Counted from the first letter of the stretch, positions 21,101-31,391 are shown. The stretch: 32,145 nt of DNA from Isohypsibius dastychi (GCA_034696485.1 JAQIWT010000142.1:1-32145), one strand, 5' to 3'. Notes: generated by a model from the sequence alone, not told the origin. Numbers and translations are program-made.

Positions 21101-22072
21101 CCAGTCAATATTTGCGGATGTTATGCCAAAAAACCCACATGGCGTTTCGGAACTGTCCTAATATCAAGCTGATTATTCGAGGCAAAATGGTATCTAAACC
21201 TTAACACTGCTTACCTCGACAATGAAGCATTTGGTGTCTTCGCTCGTATTTGCACCTCGAACGATCTTCTCTAACCATTCCTCTCCTAGATGGTTTCTGA
21301 GTCGGTCATGCAGAGTTTGGAAAAATGTGAGAGCTTTTGGTACATCCGTATGGACTGCTTCACGGATTGTTAGGTTTGGATAAAGAAACGATTTCTTGCA
21401 GACTGACAAAATGAACTTTTCTTCTCCGTTATCAAATTCCATCCAGGCTGGGAAGAAATGATCAAAACATTCATCCAGTTGATGACGAGACAAATATAAG
21501 CAGTAATCGAGTTCGGGATTTGTAGTAAAGAGCACTTTGAGAGCCTCCTCCAGTACTTGCTCATTGTTTCTTGGCTCGGAAAGAAACGACGTGAGAAACA
21601 TCGAGTTACCATGAGAAAAATAATTGCAGGTGAGGGCGTTTTGTAACATCTCGACCCAGTTGGCCACACCAGGGAACATATGTGGTGGCGCATCATCGAA
21701 GCTTGCGAAACCTTAAACAGAAACAGTTTTGATAGTTTCATTTTAAACTTGTTGATCTCTAACGAGCCTGTGACATGTTCGAATCGCTTTGTTTGTTCAA
21801 GAATCGTCACTGACACCAGACTGTATTCCCTGTTCAAAAATAGATGGGTTCAGGACCTTGTGTCGCTCGGTCGGTAACTAATGCTCATTACCGCCTTACA
21901 ACAGTTGGTCAAGCCTCTGTAGTCCAAAAGAGGTCTTGTTGCATTCCTCCTCAATGAGGTGCTCCAATAGGTTTATATCCGTATATTCTGCTCTGCGAGC
22001 TTTGAAGAAACTCCGAAAAGTTTTTATCCCTGGTTGCTTTGATTCTTCATTCGGTAGTGTTCCAGTTTTCAT
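15144..22072 (-). CDS. CFAP61: Cilia- and flagella-associated protein 61
   Basis: Fourteen exons keep frame from ATG 22072 to TAG 15144 and give 1768 residues: 22072-21900, 21829-21764, 21701-21215, 21157-20660, 20613-19996, 19862-19062, 19006-18500, 17754-17389, 17334-16912, 16858-16111, 16035-15774, 15619-15588, 15534-15443 and 15377-15144. CFAP61 is part of the calmodulin- and spoke-associated complex at the base of axonemal radial spokes. Recognisable parts are the N-terminal acetyltransferase-like region (ARRAEYTDINLLEHLI, FLYEDLYVLHVSSLLRYDDI, EYLTSHYNI), the Rossmann-like FAD/NAD region (DRVILIGASDTCL, FDHMVIGTGIQYLPF, GYFVVYGGTLDAYAAVTTLL, NSKEIGDFISVELL) and the C-terminus (EELPHYSTN...LPMYG). 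The human protein is about 1240 residues. The excess is mainly an acidic Ser/Glu-rich insertion in exons 4-6. The exon 2/3 and 6/7 junctions have alternative splice sites. Confidence 0.92.
17755..18499 (-). other. Oversized CFAP61 intron (745 bp)
   Basis: It separates the codons for QMMHS from those for GQLRIVHFVINPLL, which are nearly adjacent in CFAP61 homologues. Other introns of this gene are 46-155 bp. It contains an open stretch (17989-18252, minus) without an ATG near its start, and a hairpin at 18139-18183. It may hold an old insertion; no terminal repeats were identified. Confidence 0.7.
18139..18183. repeat. Hairpin, 18-bp perfect arms
   Basis: CAGGTTCTGACTCAAGGT (18139-18156) and its exact reverse complement (18166-18183) flank a 9-nt loop, TTCGAAAGG. 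It sits inside the long CFAP61 intron. Confidence 0.92.
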
Positions 22073-22083
22073 ATCTCTAAAGA

Positions 22084-22981
22084 GTGTGTAGAGGCTATCC
22101 GACGGCGGATGAGTTGGACAATACTGATGGGCTTGCGCTACTGAGCAACAAACTGAAGCTAGACGATCTGTTTCACCCCATGCACAAACAGTGCTTTTTG
22201 TCTGCTTTCACCCAATGTAGAGGAACGTTATCACAGGCCATCATAAGATCAAAAAATCTCCCGCGCAACCAGTACTTGTTCATAGTCCCCCTATATTCTC
22301 TTGAACCACCGAACAACGGCCAGATGTCCCGTTTACCGAAGAGCTATGATACTCACACGGGAACAGAGATCCAGGACCTCCTTAGTTGTTTGGACTTCTC
22401 TTTCGGAAAGGTCAGCGAGTGGACATCATCGGGAAACAAGTTGGTGACCTGAACCTCACTCATTCTTTGATTGAAAAGTCATTGTTTACTATTCAGCATA
22501 GCGAAGCTAAGATCTTGCGAACCAGAAAGAAAGAATCCAGATGTATGTTTCCGCGCCGTACACTGCGAAGTCGGCTTTTGCACTGCTCATGTAATTTCAG
22601 ATCAAGAACCGATGTGATTTTCGAGAGCGACGCATCAAGACACGTGACCTCGTGGATCATAGATTTATTTCCGACATACCGGAAGCCAGGAAGCAGCGGA
22701 TACCAATCAACAATAGGCCCAGCGCGATCGATATCTATAATTCCATTCAAGAAGATGACAAATTTACACAAGAAATCAAGCACTATTCAATCGAATTGTT
22801 CAATTTGGACGCAACAACTGATGAACTTGTACAGATCTGTCTTGGTAACAATGGATGAGCTTTCGTAATACAGAAACCGTCCACAATCTTTGCTTCAGGG
22901 CTTCTTGGAATTCCTCATGCAAATACTGAACAAGCGATTTCGACTCTATTTGAACTGTGCCAGGAAGCAACACGACACTAG
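22084..22981 (+). CDS. Unrecognised protein, 5' end unresolved
   Basis: The exons join in frame: about 22084-22439, 22497-22542, 22601-22844 and 22899-22981 (TAG). The introns are 57, 58 (GTATGT...TTTCAG) and 54 bp. The joined product is about 240 residues. It has a hydrophobic N-terminal third (QYLFIVPLYSLEPPNNG), a charged middle (IKNRCDFRERRIKTRD) and a helical C-terminus (IDIYNSIQEDDKFTQEIK, then GIPHANTEQAISTLFELCQE). The in-frame stop just upstream (22078) and the lack of an early ATG imply an upstream exon, which would overlap CFAP61 on the other strand. The last intron strongly favours this strand, because it converts a broken frame into a continuous one. No family was recognised. Confidence 0.6.
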
Positions 22982-22993
22982 ACCGAACCACAT

Positions 22994-23574
22994 TCACTCA
23001 ATATCATCCATCACTGGTTCAAGTTTGTGACTGATAACTGATTGATCGAGAAGCGTCTTGAGTGAATTTATATCGGAACTATGCCGGAGAAGATCTTCCC
23101 AGCTTGCGTTTGGAAGGTTGAGCACATGTTCGCTGATGGCCGAAGGGGATGGTTCGTAGCAAGGAACTTTTCGGTGTTCATCTTCGGAAATGTTGATCAA
23201 TCCTGGACTTGAACCGTCCGAAAAGTGAACACACCTCCGTGGAAACGTGGATTGGGACGAAGAGGCTGATTCTGGTGGACACGCAGTATCATGTGGATCA
23301 TCTGCTGACATTTTTGTGGTTGAAGATCTTAGTATGGATACTGGTGGCCTATGTGGGGTGTCTTCCTGGTGTCGCACCCTCCAAGAACCGAGATTATCGT
23401 GTTCCGATTGGGTCACTGACCCTGTCACTGGCTTATGTCTGTCTGAAGAAAGTCAACCATGTCGCCTCATTCAATAGTCTTGTTGTTTCAATAATTACCT
23501 GCGAAGCCAAGATCTGGATGGGACTGACACGGGTTATCGCCAACACGTAGATTGTCTACTGGCGATTCTTCCAT
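22994..23574 (-). CDS. Small disordered protein with two PP1-docking-like motifs
   Basis: Two exons, 23574-23499 and 23442-22994, with a 56-bp intron (GTAATT...CTTCAG), give 174 residues. An in-frame stop just upstream supports the ATG at 23574. The protein is Ser/Pro/Asp-rich and probably disordered, with a short helical C-terminus. PVSILR matches the [GS]IL[RK] motif, and RRCVHFSDG about 35 residues later matches the RVxF-type site (R-C-V-H-F read as [KR]-x-[VI]-x-F). This order is known in several regulators of protein phosphatase 1, so a PP1-binding role is a reasonable inference. The exact family is not recognised. It ends 12 bp from the convergent plus-strand gene. Confidence 0.7.
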
Positions 23575-23855
23575 CCGATGTTACCGTTAACGCGAAATGT
23601 AGACGTCGAAGTAGGGCAGTAACAGAATTTAGAATATGCACGTTGGTAATACTCAGTATGCTTGACTGTTGCAGATCACTCGAACGTCATTAGAATTCGA
23701 TTCGATTAAACCCTTGGAAACAAGACACACTCTGCAAAAGCTGAGAGGTGAAGTTCATCAGGTTTCTTGGGAGACATTCTCTCCTGATTAATCATTGTTG
23801 TATTTCGCCATTTTGATACAGTTTGTGCAGCACTTGAAAGTAAAGAAGTCGCACA

Positions 23856-25030
23856 ATGAAAGAAACTCACACGAGCAACACCTTTTTTTGTCGTTGTCTC
23901 CATGTCCGACATGCCACGCTGTTGCTCGCTATTGCCTATTTGGTACATTACTATCAATCATGTTTCAGCAAGCTGACAAGTTCACGATATAAACGTCTGA
24001 TTGTTTAGATCTTTCATCTTCTGGGGATGTATTTTCTTGTATATCTTTCGGTGAACTTGGAGGAGATAAACAACTCCAAGAAAATTATAGATCCCGTTAT
24101 AAGGCAAGTTGGAGTTATGCAATCCCAAGACTTCGTTCCGGTTGAAGCAGAAGATGATGATCAAGTTTCGCAAAAGCCGATTTTACGAGTTACTAATGTG
24201 CGCTGGTGGATCTCGGTCTTTATTATTAATGATCTCAATGGAACCAAACTGAGTCGTTATGATCTTAACATGGGCATGATGTTTGAGGCAGTGAACAGCC
24301 TCGTGGCCCTCATGGCGCTAGTTGGCGTTCTGAAGGTAGCTGCATGAGCTGAGCTCACTAATATCTGGCTTCGGTATTTCATCCTCACCGTGTCTGTAGC
24401 GATGGCCAGGTTTTCTCGTACCGTTCTTGTTGAACCAAGTACTGGACATAGTTTTCGCCATTCTGCTCATATGCGGAGTGGATTCCAGTGGCTCCGGTAC
24501 TCAGCCAAATTTTTTCGTAAGACATATTTGCCAAGTTTTTGACTGGCTTTGTGAAGTCTGATCTTTTGAAAGGCTGGTGGGGTTCTTGGTTCACCTATTG
24601 CCAGTGCGATGGCCGACAAAGGCAGTCAAATATCGATCGTTCTTGGAGTGACCAAAATTTTCCTTAAGGTGAGTGCTTTTCGTCATTATACACTGTGAAT
24701 TCGGTCGCAACAGCGTCTCCGCTTAGCTTTGCCTTTTGCGAATTGTATTGATGTGCATCAACCATTTGCGAGATACCAACAACCGAATTTTCCGTGATGA
24801 ACGTCACGAAAAGTGGGCAACCCGACTACTACAGGTAACGTTCAGATAACACAGCTTTGAAATACATAATCTGAAATTTTAAGATCATGATCGTATATCC
24901 AAGTGTGCTTGTCTATGTTCAGGCATCGGGAAACCCAATAGTACGGCCACCAACATACGAGGACTCGGAACTGGACGTAACATCACACCAGCCGAATACC
25001 TTTGTCACAACGAAAGTGACTGATGTTTAG
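23856..25030 (+). CDS. LAPTM4-like four-span lysosomal membrane protein
   Basis: Exons 23856-23942, 24009-24335, 24400-24550, 24622-24668, 24727-24834 and 24884-25030 keep one frame (288 residues; 275 if the last exon starts at the alternative acceptor 24923). Features of the lysosome-associated protein transmembrane family are visible: an N-terminal Cys-rich lead CRCLHVRHATLLL matching the family's CCHVR segment before span 1; span 2 (MMFEAVNSLVALMALVGVLK); span 3 (FLVPFLLNQVLDIVFAILLI); span 4 (ISIVLGVTKIFLKLCLLRIV); and a cytosolic tail with PPTY, a NEDD4-type ligase recognition site used for lysosomal sorting. Human LAPTM4A is about 230 residues; the luminal loop after span 1 is longer here. 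The exon 3/4 junction is the least certain. Function is inferred from the family: endolysosomal trafficking and transport. Confidence 0.75.
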
Positions 25031-25872
25031 CACCATTCAACTGATAAGACCACGTCACAAAACCCGATTTGAACAAAAATAGCTTCTTTATACTCAGTCT
25101 TGTTTTTTGGAGAATCATTCTCAAAAACACGGAAATTTTTTATTGTTTCGATTGTGTACTCGCAGCGGCTACAGTGAGGGCAAGTCGGTAACTGAAGAAA
25201 TATAATAAAACAAAATATGAGCAGCTAGTGCGACGGATACCATAGAGTAATGTGGCCAGCGATAAAGATTAATAAGATTACGCGCAAACACCAAGAAAAT
25301 CGATAATTGTTTAAAAATATTCGATAAAAGTTTAAAGAGTTCTAGCTTACGTTCGTCTCAATTACCGAACATATTCGGTCCACAACAGCCTGGATTTGCC
25401 CTGGCAATCCATATGAATAGGACTAACATTTCAGAGACAAACTCCACCAACTAAGAAAAATAAAATCTTTACGAAGATACCAAGAAATCTACCAGTAGTT
25501 TTTGTGCTTATGGATCGGTCCAGAAATATACACCATAATGCGTTTTTGTTGCAATATGGGATTAATGAGCGCTCCAACATTTTTTTTATTTTCTATAAAA
25601 AAGATGGGTTGCCCGTTAAACTGCATAGTTGTCGTATGCACAAAATGCTGTGTTGTTCAGAAGGATATCGTCTTTAGATTGGTGTCGAAACAAAGCGAAA
25701 AAGCGAGGTAGAGTTGTGGGAATAATCATTTGCCTTATTAATTTGGCGAAGTATATGACGTTGGTATTGCTTCATGTTTGTTTGCAATTTTCGTTGCTTG
25801 AAGTTCATGTGAAGATTCTTCGGCTCATCTCCATCATACTTGATCCCATCTTCGCTGTTTTTTACATTGATA
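25031..25872. other. AT-rich intergenic region
   Basis: Between the LAPTM-like gene and the foldback element I find only short, composition-driven frames (about 70-94 codons at 25502-25913) without recognisable domains. No tRNA-like fold or repeat array was noticed. Confidence 0.5.
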
Positions 25873-26419
25873 ACACGAGTGTAACCGTTTTTCTGAACTC
25901 TCCGTTTTCTTGAACCCGGGGTTCACAAACCCCGTTTTGGTGAACCGTTCAAGGTTCACAAACCCCGTTTTCTTGAACCCAACCGTTTTTCTGAACCGGT
26001 TCACAAAACCCGTTTTCTTGAACCCTCCACCGTTTACGGTTTTTGTCACTTGCAAATTGGGGAGGATAGCTCACCTCATAATACAGCTCGGTTTTAGTTT
26101 CAGTTTCAGCTTTTCAGTCAGCCGTTTCAAAATGTAAACACTACTACTCCTGCTTGTTCCACATACTACACCCCACCCCAAACGTGAATTTTTTGTAGAA
26201 AATGCTGTATCATTGGATGTGCTATTCTCTCTGATTTGCAAGTGACAAAAGCCGTTAACGGTGGAGGGTTCAAGAAAACGGGTTTTTGTGAACCGGTTCA
26301 GAAAAACGGTTGGGTTTAAGAAAACGGGGTTTGTGAACCTTGAACGGTTCACAAAAACGGGGTTTGTGAACCCTGGGTTCAAGAAAACAGGGAGCTCAGA
26401 AAAACGGTTACACACGAGT
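25873..26419. mobile_element. Foldback element with 8-bp target duplication
   Basis: The 8-bp direct repeat ACACGAGT (25873-25880 and 26412-26419) flanks a 531-bp element, 25881-26411. It begins GTAACCGTTTTTCTGA and ends with the near reverse complement TCAGAAAAACGGTTAC. The arms, about 25881-26058 and 26232-26411, are near-identical reverse complements of about 180 bp around a centre of about 170 bp. Each arm is itself made of repeated, partly palindromic modules (CCGTTTTCTTGAACCC, GGTTCACAAACCCCG, AACCGTTTTTCTGAACCGG). An 8-bp duplication is the hAT-superfamily size and also fits foldback-type elements. There is no transposase frame. Open frames across it are repeat translations. Confidence 0.9.
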
Positions 26420-26820
26420 ATTAGTATTACTTCGATCACGCGATGCAGGATTCCAACGTCAAGAGCTTGACCTGGTTCGTTTCTTCTCAATCACGTTGAA
26501 CTTGCGCTCCTAGAGCAATCATTATGCTATAAATAGTGACTCTTGTGATTGCAGTGCGTTTTGCGACCGAAAAGTTCCATATGATTCATGCATCGAGTCG
26601 ACGGCTTCTGCGTCTTTCTTCAGAGCCAGCGAGAGCATATTTGTCTTTAAATCGGTCTCATGCTTGCTCTGAGCTGGAATCACAACATTTGCTCTACTTT
26701 CCGAATCACAAAGTTGGCGCGTGATGAAAATCGAGGAACTTTTGCTGCGTTGGCGATGAAAGAGAAAGAAAGTCGACCAGCTCCTGACATTTCGGCGAAA
26801 CATTTGCGCATGCATTTCGA
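26420..26820. other. Upstream region of the LRRC20-like gene
   Basis: Non-coding by my reading. A minus-strand open frame of 134 codons (26522-26926) starts at TTG, has no recognisable domain and runs over the TATA box of the plus-strand gene. I therefore treat it as chance. Confidence 0.5.
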
Positions 26821-26821
26821 G

Positions 26822-26829
26822 TATAAAAG
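26822..26829 (+). promoter_or_regulatory. TATA box
   Basis: TATAAAAG lies 99 bp before the ATG at 26928, a spacing that allows a transcription start near 26850 and a short 5' leader. Confidence 0.6.
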
Positions 26830-26927
26830 GGTCTGACCGAACAGATTCGCTCGTTCTTGTTTTACAAACTGTGATCATCTTTCGCTCCACTTGCTGATTG
26901 TTTGGGGTCTTACTTTGAGGTAGCAAA

Positions 26928-27845
26928 ATGGCTTCTGCTGGTAAAGCCGTGACGAAGGTACGACATCTGGTACTATAGTTCTTGTCAATCTCGCATGTAC
27001 TCTACGTTATTGCTATCCAGGTGGTTCGGCGATGTCATGACGGACGGGAATCTCAGGTTCTTGGTAAGTCAAGGACGAGGTAATTTCCGGGTTTGTCCAG
27101 TTGACGAATGGAATTTTCTGACTCGTTAGATCTGTCAGCGTGTACTCTGAGGGCTTTTCCCGACGCAGTCTTTCTACTGATGAAATCAACCCCGCTGAGT
27201 TCCTGCATCCTAGAGAACAATCAGATTGTACGACTGCCGGTCAAATTTTTCCACAACTTTCAATCACTCACAGGTAAGAATGATCCAGTTTTGCGTGCTC
27301 AACCGAATCTGGTTGGACCAGGGTCACACGTGTTCAGTGTGATTTTTATTTAGGATTTGAATTTATCATCTTGTAGTTCTTAATCTCAGCAACAATCGGA
27401 TGAGCTTCCTCCCTGACTCTATTCAGGAAATGCACGAGCTTGTCGAATTGGACATTAGCTGTAACAACTTCACTCAGTTTCCAAACATCATACTTGGGCT
27501 CCCGAAAATAGAGTCTGTCAATGCTGAACATAACGATATCTCAGGTACGACGATTCGAATATCAGACTCTTTTATATCTTACCCTCATGTATCTTCAAGA
27601 TGTCAATACGGAATCTCTTGATCGCATCGGTCCCAACTTGAAAAAGGTCAACCTGGTCAACAACCCGCTCTGGTGGGTGACGAATCGACATTTAGTCCCC
27701 TGTTAATGTTTTAGACCGTATATCTTATCTTTTGTTCTTCAGCCGGAGAGCCTTTCTCGAACTGGAAACTTTACGCGACGAAGGTAAATTAGTATTTTCC
27801 ATCGCATATTCAACCTACAATGACAACTTCGCCGATGTCGATTGA
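26928..27845 (+). CDS. Leucine-rich repeat protein, LRRC20-like
   Basis: Six exons in frame give 186 residues: 26928-26957, 27021-27063, 27130-27273, 27377-27544, 27600-27672 and 27743-27845. The length equals human LRRC20 (184), and the start MASAGKAVTKVVRR resembles its N-terminus. Leucine-rich repeats are visible as VLDLSACTLRAFPD, SSCILENNQIVRLP, VLNLSNNRMSFLP, ELDISCNNFTQFP, SVNAEHNDIS and KVNLVNNPL. Introns are 55-103 bp. Several exon ends fall at the same place within a repeat, as expected for repeat duplication. The last exon is read through a weak donor at 27784 to the stop at 27843. LRRC20 has no established biochemical role; binding through the LRR surface is inferred. Confidence 0.85.
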
Positions 27846-28447
27846 GGGAAATAAGGAATGTCATGACCCACGGTGCAAGAGCTGTTGTACATGGACAACT
27901 CATTCTTTTTTTCTAAAGCCGTATGACAAATCGCTCAGAACATTTGTACATAATAATTGCTTTTAAATTCGTCTTTCTCTTTATTAACTTGACCATGCTA
28001 AAAAGTTTGCACGTTTCCAACGAGAACTTTCTGATAGCGGCAAATCCGTGGACTACGGTATACATGTTCGAATCATGAATCTGAAGACCTTCAAAAGCTA
28101 ACCGAATACTTTTCGAACATCCCAAATAGGTTTACATTTATTCTTTGTCGCCGCCTAGCGCCAGTTGCAACATAAACAACAACATATTGGGGATATAATG
28201 AGCGACATGTTCAAGATTGCTGAGTACGGAGTGATCTTCCACTCGTATTTCAGGCCCACACTGCTTGGCAAATATTGAAGGTTGAGGAATCACCGTTATC
28301 GTTTTTGCAGTCAATCTTATATTTGATTTGCTTTAGTGACACCCGTCCACGACATAGCATTAATTCTGTATTGCGTCAAAAATAGCAGACACGTGTTGAA
28401 TTGTACACAAAGAAACTAGAGGTGATTTTGATGTGCCATGATACAAG
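27846..28447. other. Intergenic region between convergent genes
   Basis: About 600 bp lie between the LRRC20-like gene and the lipase 3' end. I see no domain-bearing frame, repeat or clear polyadenylation signal. Confidence 0.45.
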
Positions 28448-31023
28448 TTATTCTTCTTCGATCGCGGTGGCCAAATAGTCCTTGCGTTCAATAAAGTCTC
28501 CTCGTTCCGGCTTGAAACATAACCGAGTGCCGCTATCGCTGAGCAGCTCGATGTTGCCATTAGGGCGTAAATAGCGTTTTAGAATGAAGTTCGGGATGAT
28601 GTTGTAACCCGTGGATTCCCAGAAAAGCACAATAGAGTGAATCTTCCCCAGGTTTTTTTGAGTCCCAAACACGTGCTGCACGGCCTCACCGGGAGAGAAA
28701 CCAATCGGGCTGGAAAGAGAAATCATGTAGTGCGCACTGGAATATCAGTCAGTATTTCGATCTAGGCTTTGGGATCTTTTCCTGAGCGCCGAAATTTCGT
28801 AAACCCCCCAAAAAGCACTCGAAAGTGCGGTATACTAACTTGAATTCCATTTGACCACTTTTTGGCTGTTGTCACTCACCCATCTCCCAGAAGCGTTTTG
28901 CTGCTGTTTGTCTTCGATCCATAGAGAGTGACAAAGAGGTTACCACTTTGCTGCAACATAGTACTGCTATTCATATCTGTAAAAAAAGTCCGTGGTCTAG
29001 TCAACGAACCAGCTGGCTATCTTCCTTCAGCACCATTTTAAGCCGGTAGATCCAAACTGCAATAATGACAATAAGTACATGAATACAGAGGTGGTCATTT
29101 GGACTTTCTTGCCTGAATAGTCAGGTCTAGCAGAGGTTTTGAGGTAAAAGCTTTTCTTCTCTGTGCTGTATGTTTCTGCAATTCCTGTATCGGCGTTGAG
29201 ACCCATGACAGAGCACCTGCGATTGCTGCACGAGAAACAGTTCCCAGCAATAAACTATACAGACTTCTTGAAATATCAGCCAACTTGATTATTTTCTCTA
29301 GGAAGTACTCTCTTACCTTTTCATATGACTCGCATTGGAAAGCTTTCAGATAGGACTTTTTGGTGCCAATGGTTTCTAGATTATTATATTACAATTATTA
29401 ATATAATTATAATATTCTATTATAGTTGAGATGTTTTGAAGATGGTTTTGCAACCGGGAACATCTCGTACCTTGAAATAGAGTTAGCGCTCTGATGTGAC
29501 TGCAAGCCAGTGTTTGATACGTCGATGCAAAAGTGAAATCGAGAAGACCTGTTGTGAATTAAGCCAGTGAGAAAAAACGTCCATTATCAAGATTGATTTT
29601 GGGTTGCAGTTTCACCAAATGACGATGTATTCACGGTCAGTCCTTGAAACGCTGAGCTAAATATGAGCCTAAAAGATACATGAGAAAGAGAACTCTTGAC
29701 TGGACTGCATTTGCACCTTACGCTGAATCACATCCGGGTTGGTCTCCACCTCCGTTTGGGTAAAAATCTCAGAAAAAAAATATGGGTGTTTTATGATTTT
29801 CATTGCGACCACGGAATTTCTCCTCACTCATATGTCCAAATGGTTGACTGCTGCCAAATACCATTAAGTCATTGTAAAGAAGTGACTACAACACCAAAGA
29901 ACAAGTTTTATGTGATCGGGGAGTTTTGTCATTTTCGATACTCTGCCGTTTGTGTTGATGGTGTCGACAATAAGAGCATCCGTGATGTCCAATCGGACGT
30001 CAGGGGATGTATTGGCAAAAAAATGCCCTAGATTTCAATGTTGACATTTCAGAACCCATTATGAGGTTTCACTCACCTGAGGGGTCCAGTCCTGTTATCC
30101 GAGCCAGCCGGACGATCTGTTTACCTGCATATCCAGCAATATGCGCCCCGAGGCTGAAGAAAATCAAGATTACTCGGGCAGGAGGTGACATATGATTCGA
30201 TGACCTCCCAGCTGAGGGAACTTAGCAGGTGTCTTGAGTCTTAGTTTAGTCAAAGTTATAGCTTGGTTTATTCTCTATTCACGACTTCACTGATGTTGTA
30301 TTCGCATGCTTTTCTTACCTGTGTCCTATAAGATGGATCTTCCCAGCATCGTACCCCATTTCGCTTATTAAGTGATTCACAAACTTTGCCAGGTAAGCTC
30401 CAACCAGTCTGGCGTTTGCAACGGCCTGGATGAAGGGTGGGGTGCTTCCACCAGCTGCAAGAAACGGGGGCTTTTGTGACTGCGGCAAGTCAGAAGAAGC
30501 ATTTCTTACACCAGTCGACCCGGATCACATTGAAGTCGTCTTCTCTCAGAAGCTCATCTCTGATCTCCTGAAACACTTAGCTGTGAGAGCGAATGGATAC
30601 ATTTTCCGATTTTTGGAACTTACCCTCCACCACGCCCGGTCATAATGGTCAGTATACCCATTTACAGTTATTTTTGTCGGTCGTGTGATATTGAAATTCG
30701 AACGTTTAATCGATGATGGAGAATACGGATCTAATACCTCCTCAGAGTTCCAGCTTTCTCGGCAACTTAGAATCAATCTCAGCTTAGACACAACGTTGCA
30801 GTTTGGAACGGATGAAAATGGCCTGAAACATCACAGTTTTATATACCTGAGAATATCGATGCGAAGGCTTTCACCTGTGCAAAGCATCGAAGAATGGTGC
30901 ATCGGACGAGAAGCATCCAAGATCACCACAACATGTCTCCAAACCAACGACGACAGAGATGGAGGTGACTGCTAGAACGAAAAGCTGGAGTAACATTTCT
31001 ATTGCTGTTGTTCTACGCGGCAT
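28448..31023 (-). CDS. Secreted triglyceride lipase, pancreatic lipase family (catalytic + PLAT domains)
   Basis: Exons: 31023-30875, 30822-30624, 30567-30510, 30454-30319, 30153-30077, 30027-29942, 29885-29828, 29767-29722, one ending at 29471, 29375-29317, 29254-29113, 29056-29034, 28950-28880 and 28736-28448. The signal peptide is MLLQLFVLAVTSISVVVG; ATGs at 31062, 31023 and 30996 are in frame. The family start is CCGDLGCFSSDAPF. The catalytic domain shows VDWSGGS, KIHLIGHSLGAHIAG (nucleophile Ser, codon split by an intron), RITGLDPSG (Asp) and ACSHIRA (His). NFYPNGGGDQPGC and NCFSCSNRRCSVMG carry the conserved disulphide cysteines. The C-terminal PLAT domain begins at SGNLFVTLYGSK. The family hydrolyses triglycerides or phospholipids outside the cell. 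The lid exon boundary (before 29471) is unresolved. The intron at 29112-29057 is GC-AG. Confidence 0.9.
29057..29112 (-). other. GC-AG intron in the lipase gene
   Basis: The exon ends TCAG and the intron starts GCAAGA, the strong consensus for GC donors, and ends TTATTGCAG after 56 bp. Splicing here restores the family sequence YSVWIYRLKM; reading through gives a stop soon after. Confidence 0.7.
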
Positions 31024-31291
31024 TGAAACACATACAAGTGACGAGTTTAAATAGACTGACATTACAATATGCCATACACCAAAAGCGGCAACATCACTGT
31101 CACCTATCTTGTGAACTTTAAATCCCCGTACATTCAGTAATTGTTACGAGTGTTATTTATGAGCTTCCGATGATAAACATGCAGCGGTAAATCTCATGTC
31201 TAGTTGAAACTGTACGAAGTCCATCCTGCTTTAGAAGATGTAGTAATCAGGATATTCAATGGTCGGGGCCTATAGTGAAGCGGCCAGTGAC

Positions 31292-31391
31292 TGCGTATTA
31301 AATCAGTGGACCCTTGAATCGCCTATCCCGGACTTGAGTCTTAACTCAAGTCCGGGATAGGCGATTCAAGGGTCCACTGATTTAATACGCA
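31292..31391. repeat. Near-perfect palindrome, 48-bp arms, 4-nt loop
   Basis: Arms 31292-31339 and 31344-31391 are exact reverse complements of 48 nt with only CTTA between them. Such a long, perfect and tightly closed hairpin is either very recent or a library/assembly fold-back artefact. Confidence 0.95.

Noticed and set aside
23209-23550. Plus-strand 113-codon frame with hydrophobic stretches
   Set aside because: It is antisense to the two-exon PP1-motif protein, whose ATG, intron and stop are mutually consistent.
23706-23957. Minus-strand small protein with a GTGAGT intron
   Set aside because: It overlaps the first LAPTM-like exon on the other strand, which has the family's Cys-rich lead; the minus frame has no recognisable feature.
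24257-24525. Small two-exon minus-strand gene (69 codons) starting MSYEKIWLSTG
   Set aside because: It closes in frame with a 59-bp intron, but it lies antisense to LAPTM-like span exons that match a known family over all four membrane spans.
26071-26490. Frames through the foldback element, with repeated FLNP/GFTNP-like motifs
   Set aside because: They are translations of the repeat modules and run on both strands.
26522-26926. Minus-strand frame of 134 codons
   Set aside because: It starts at TTG, has no domain and covers the TATA box and leader of the LRRC20-like gene.
29696-30031. Plus-strand 111-codon frame
   Set aside because: It is antisense to lipase exons that carry conserved family motifs.
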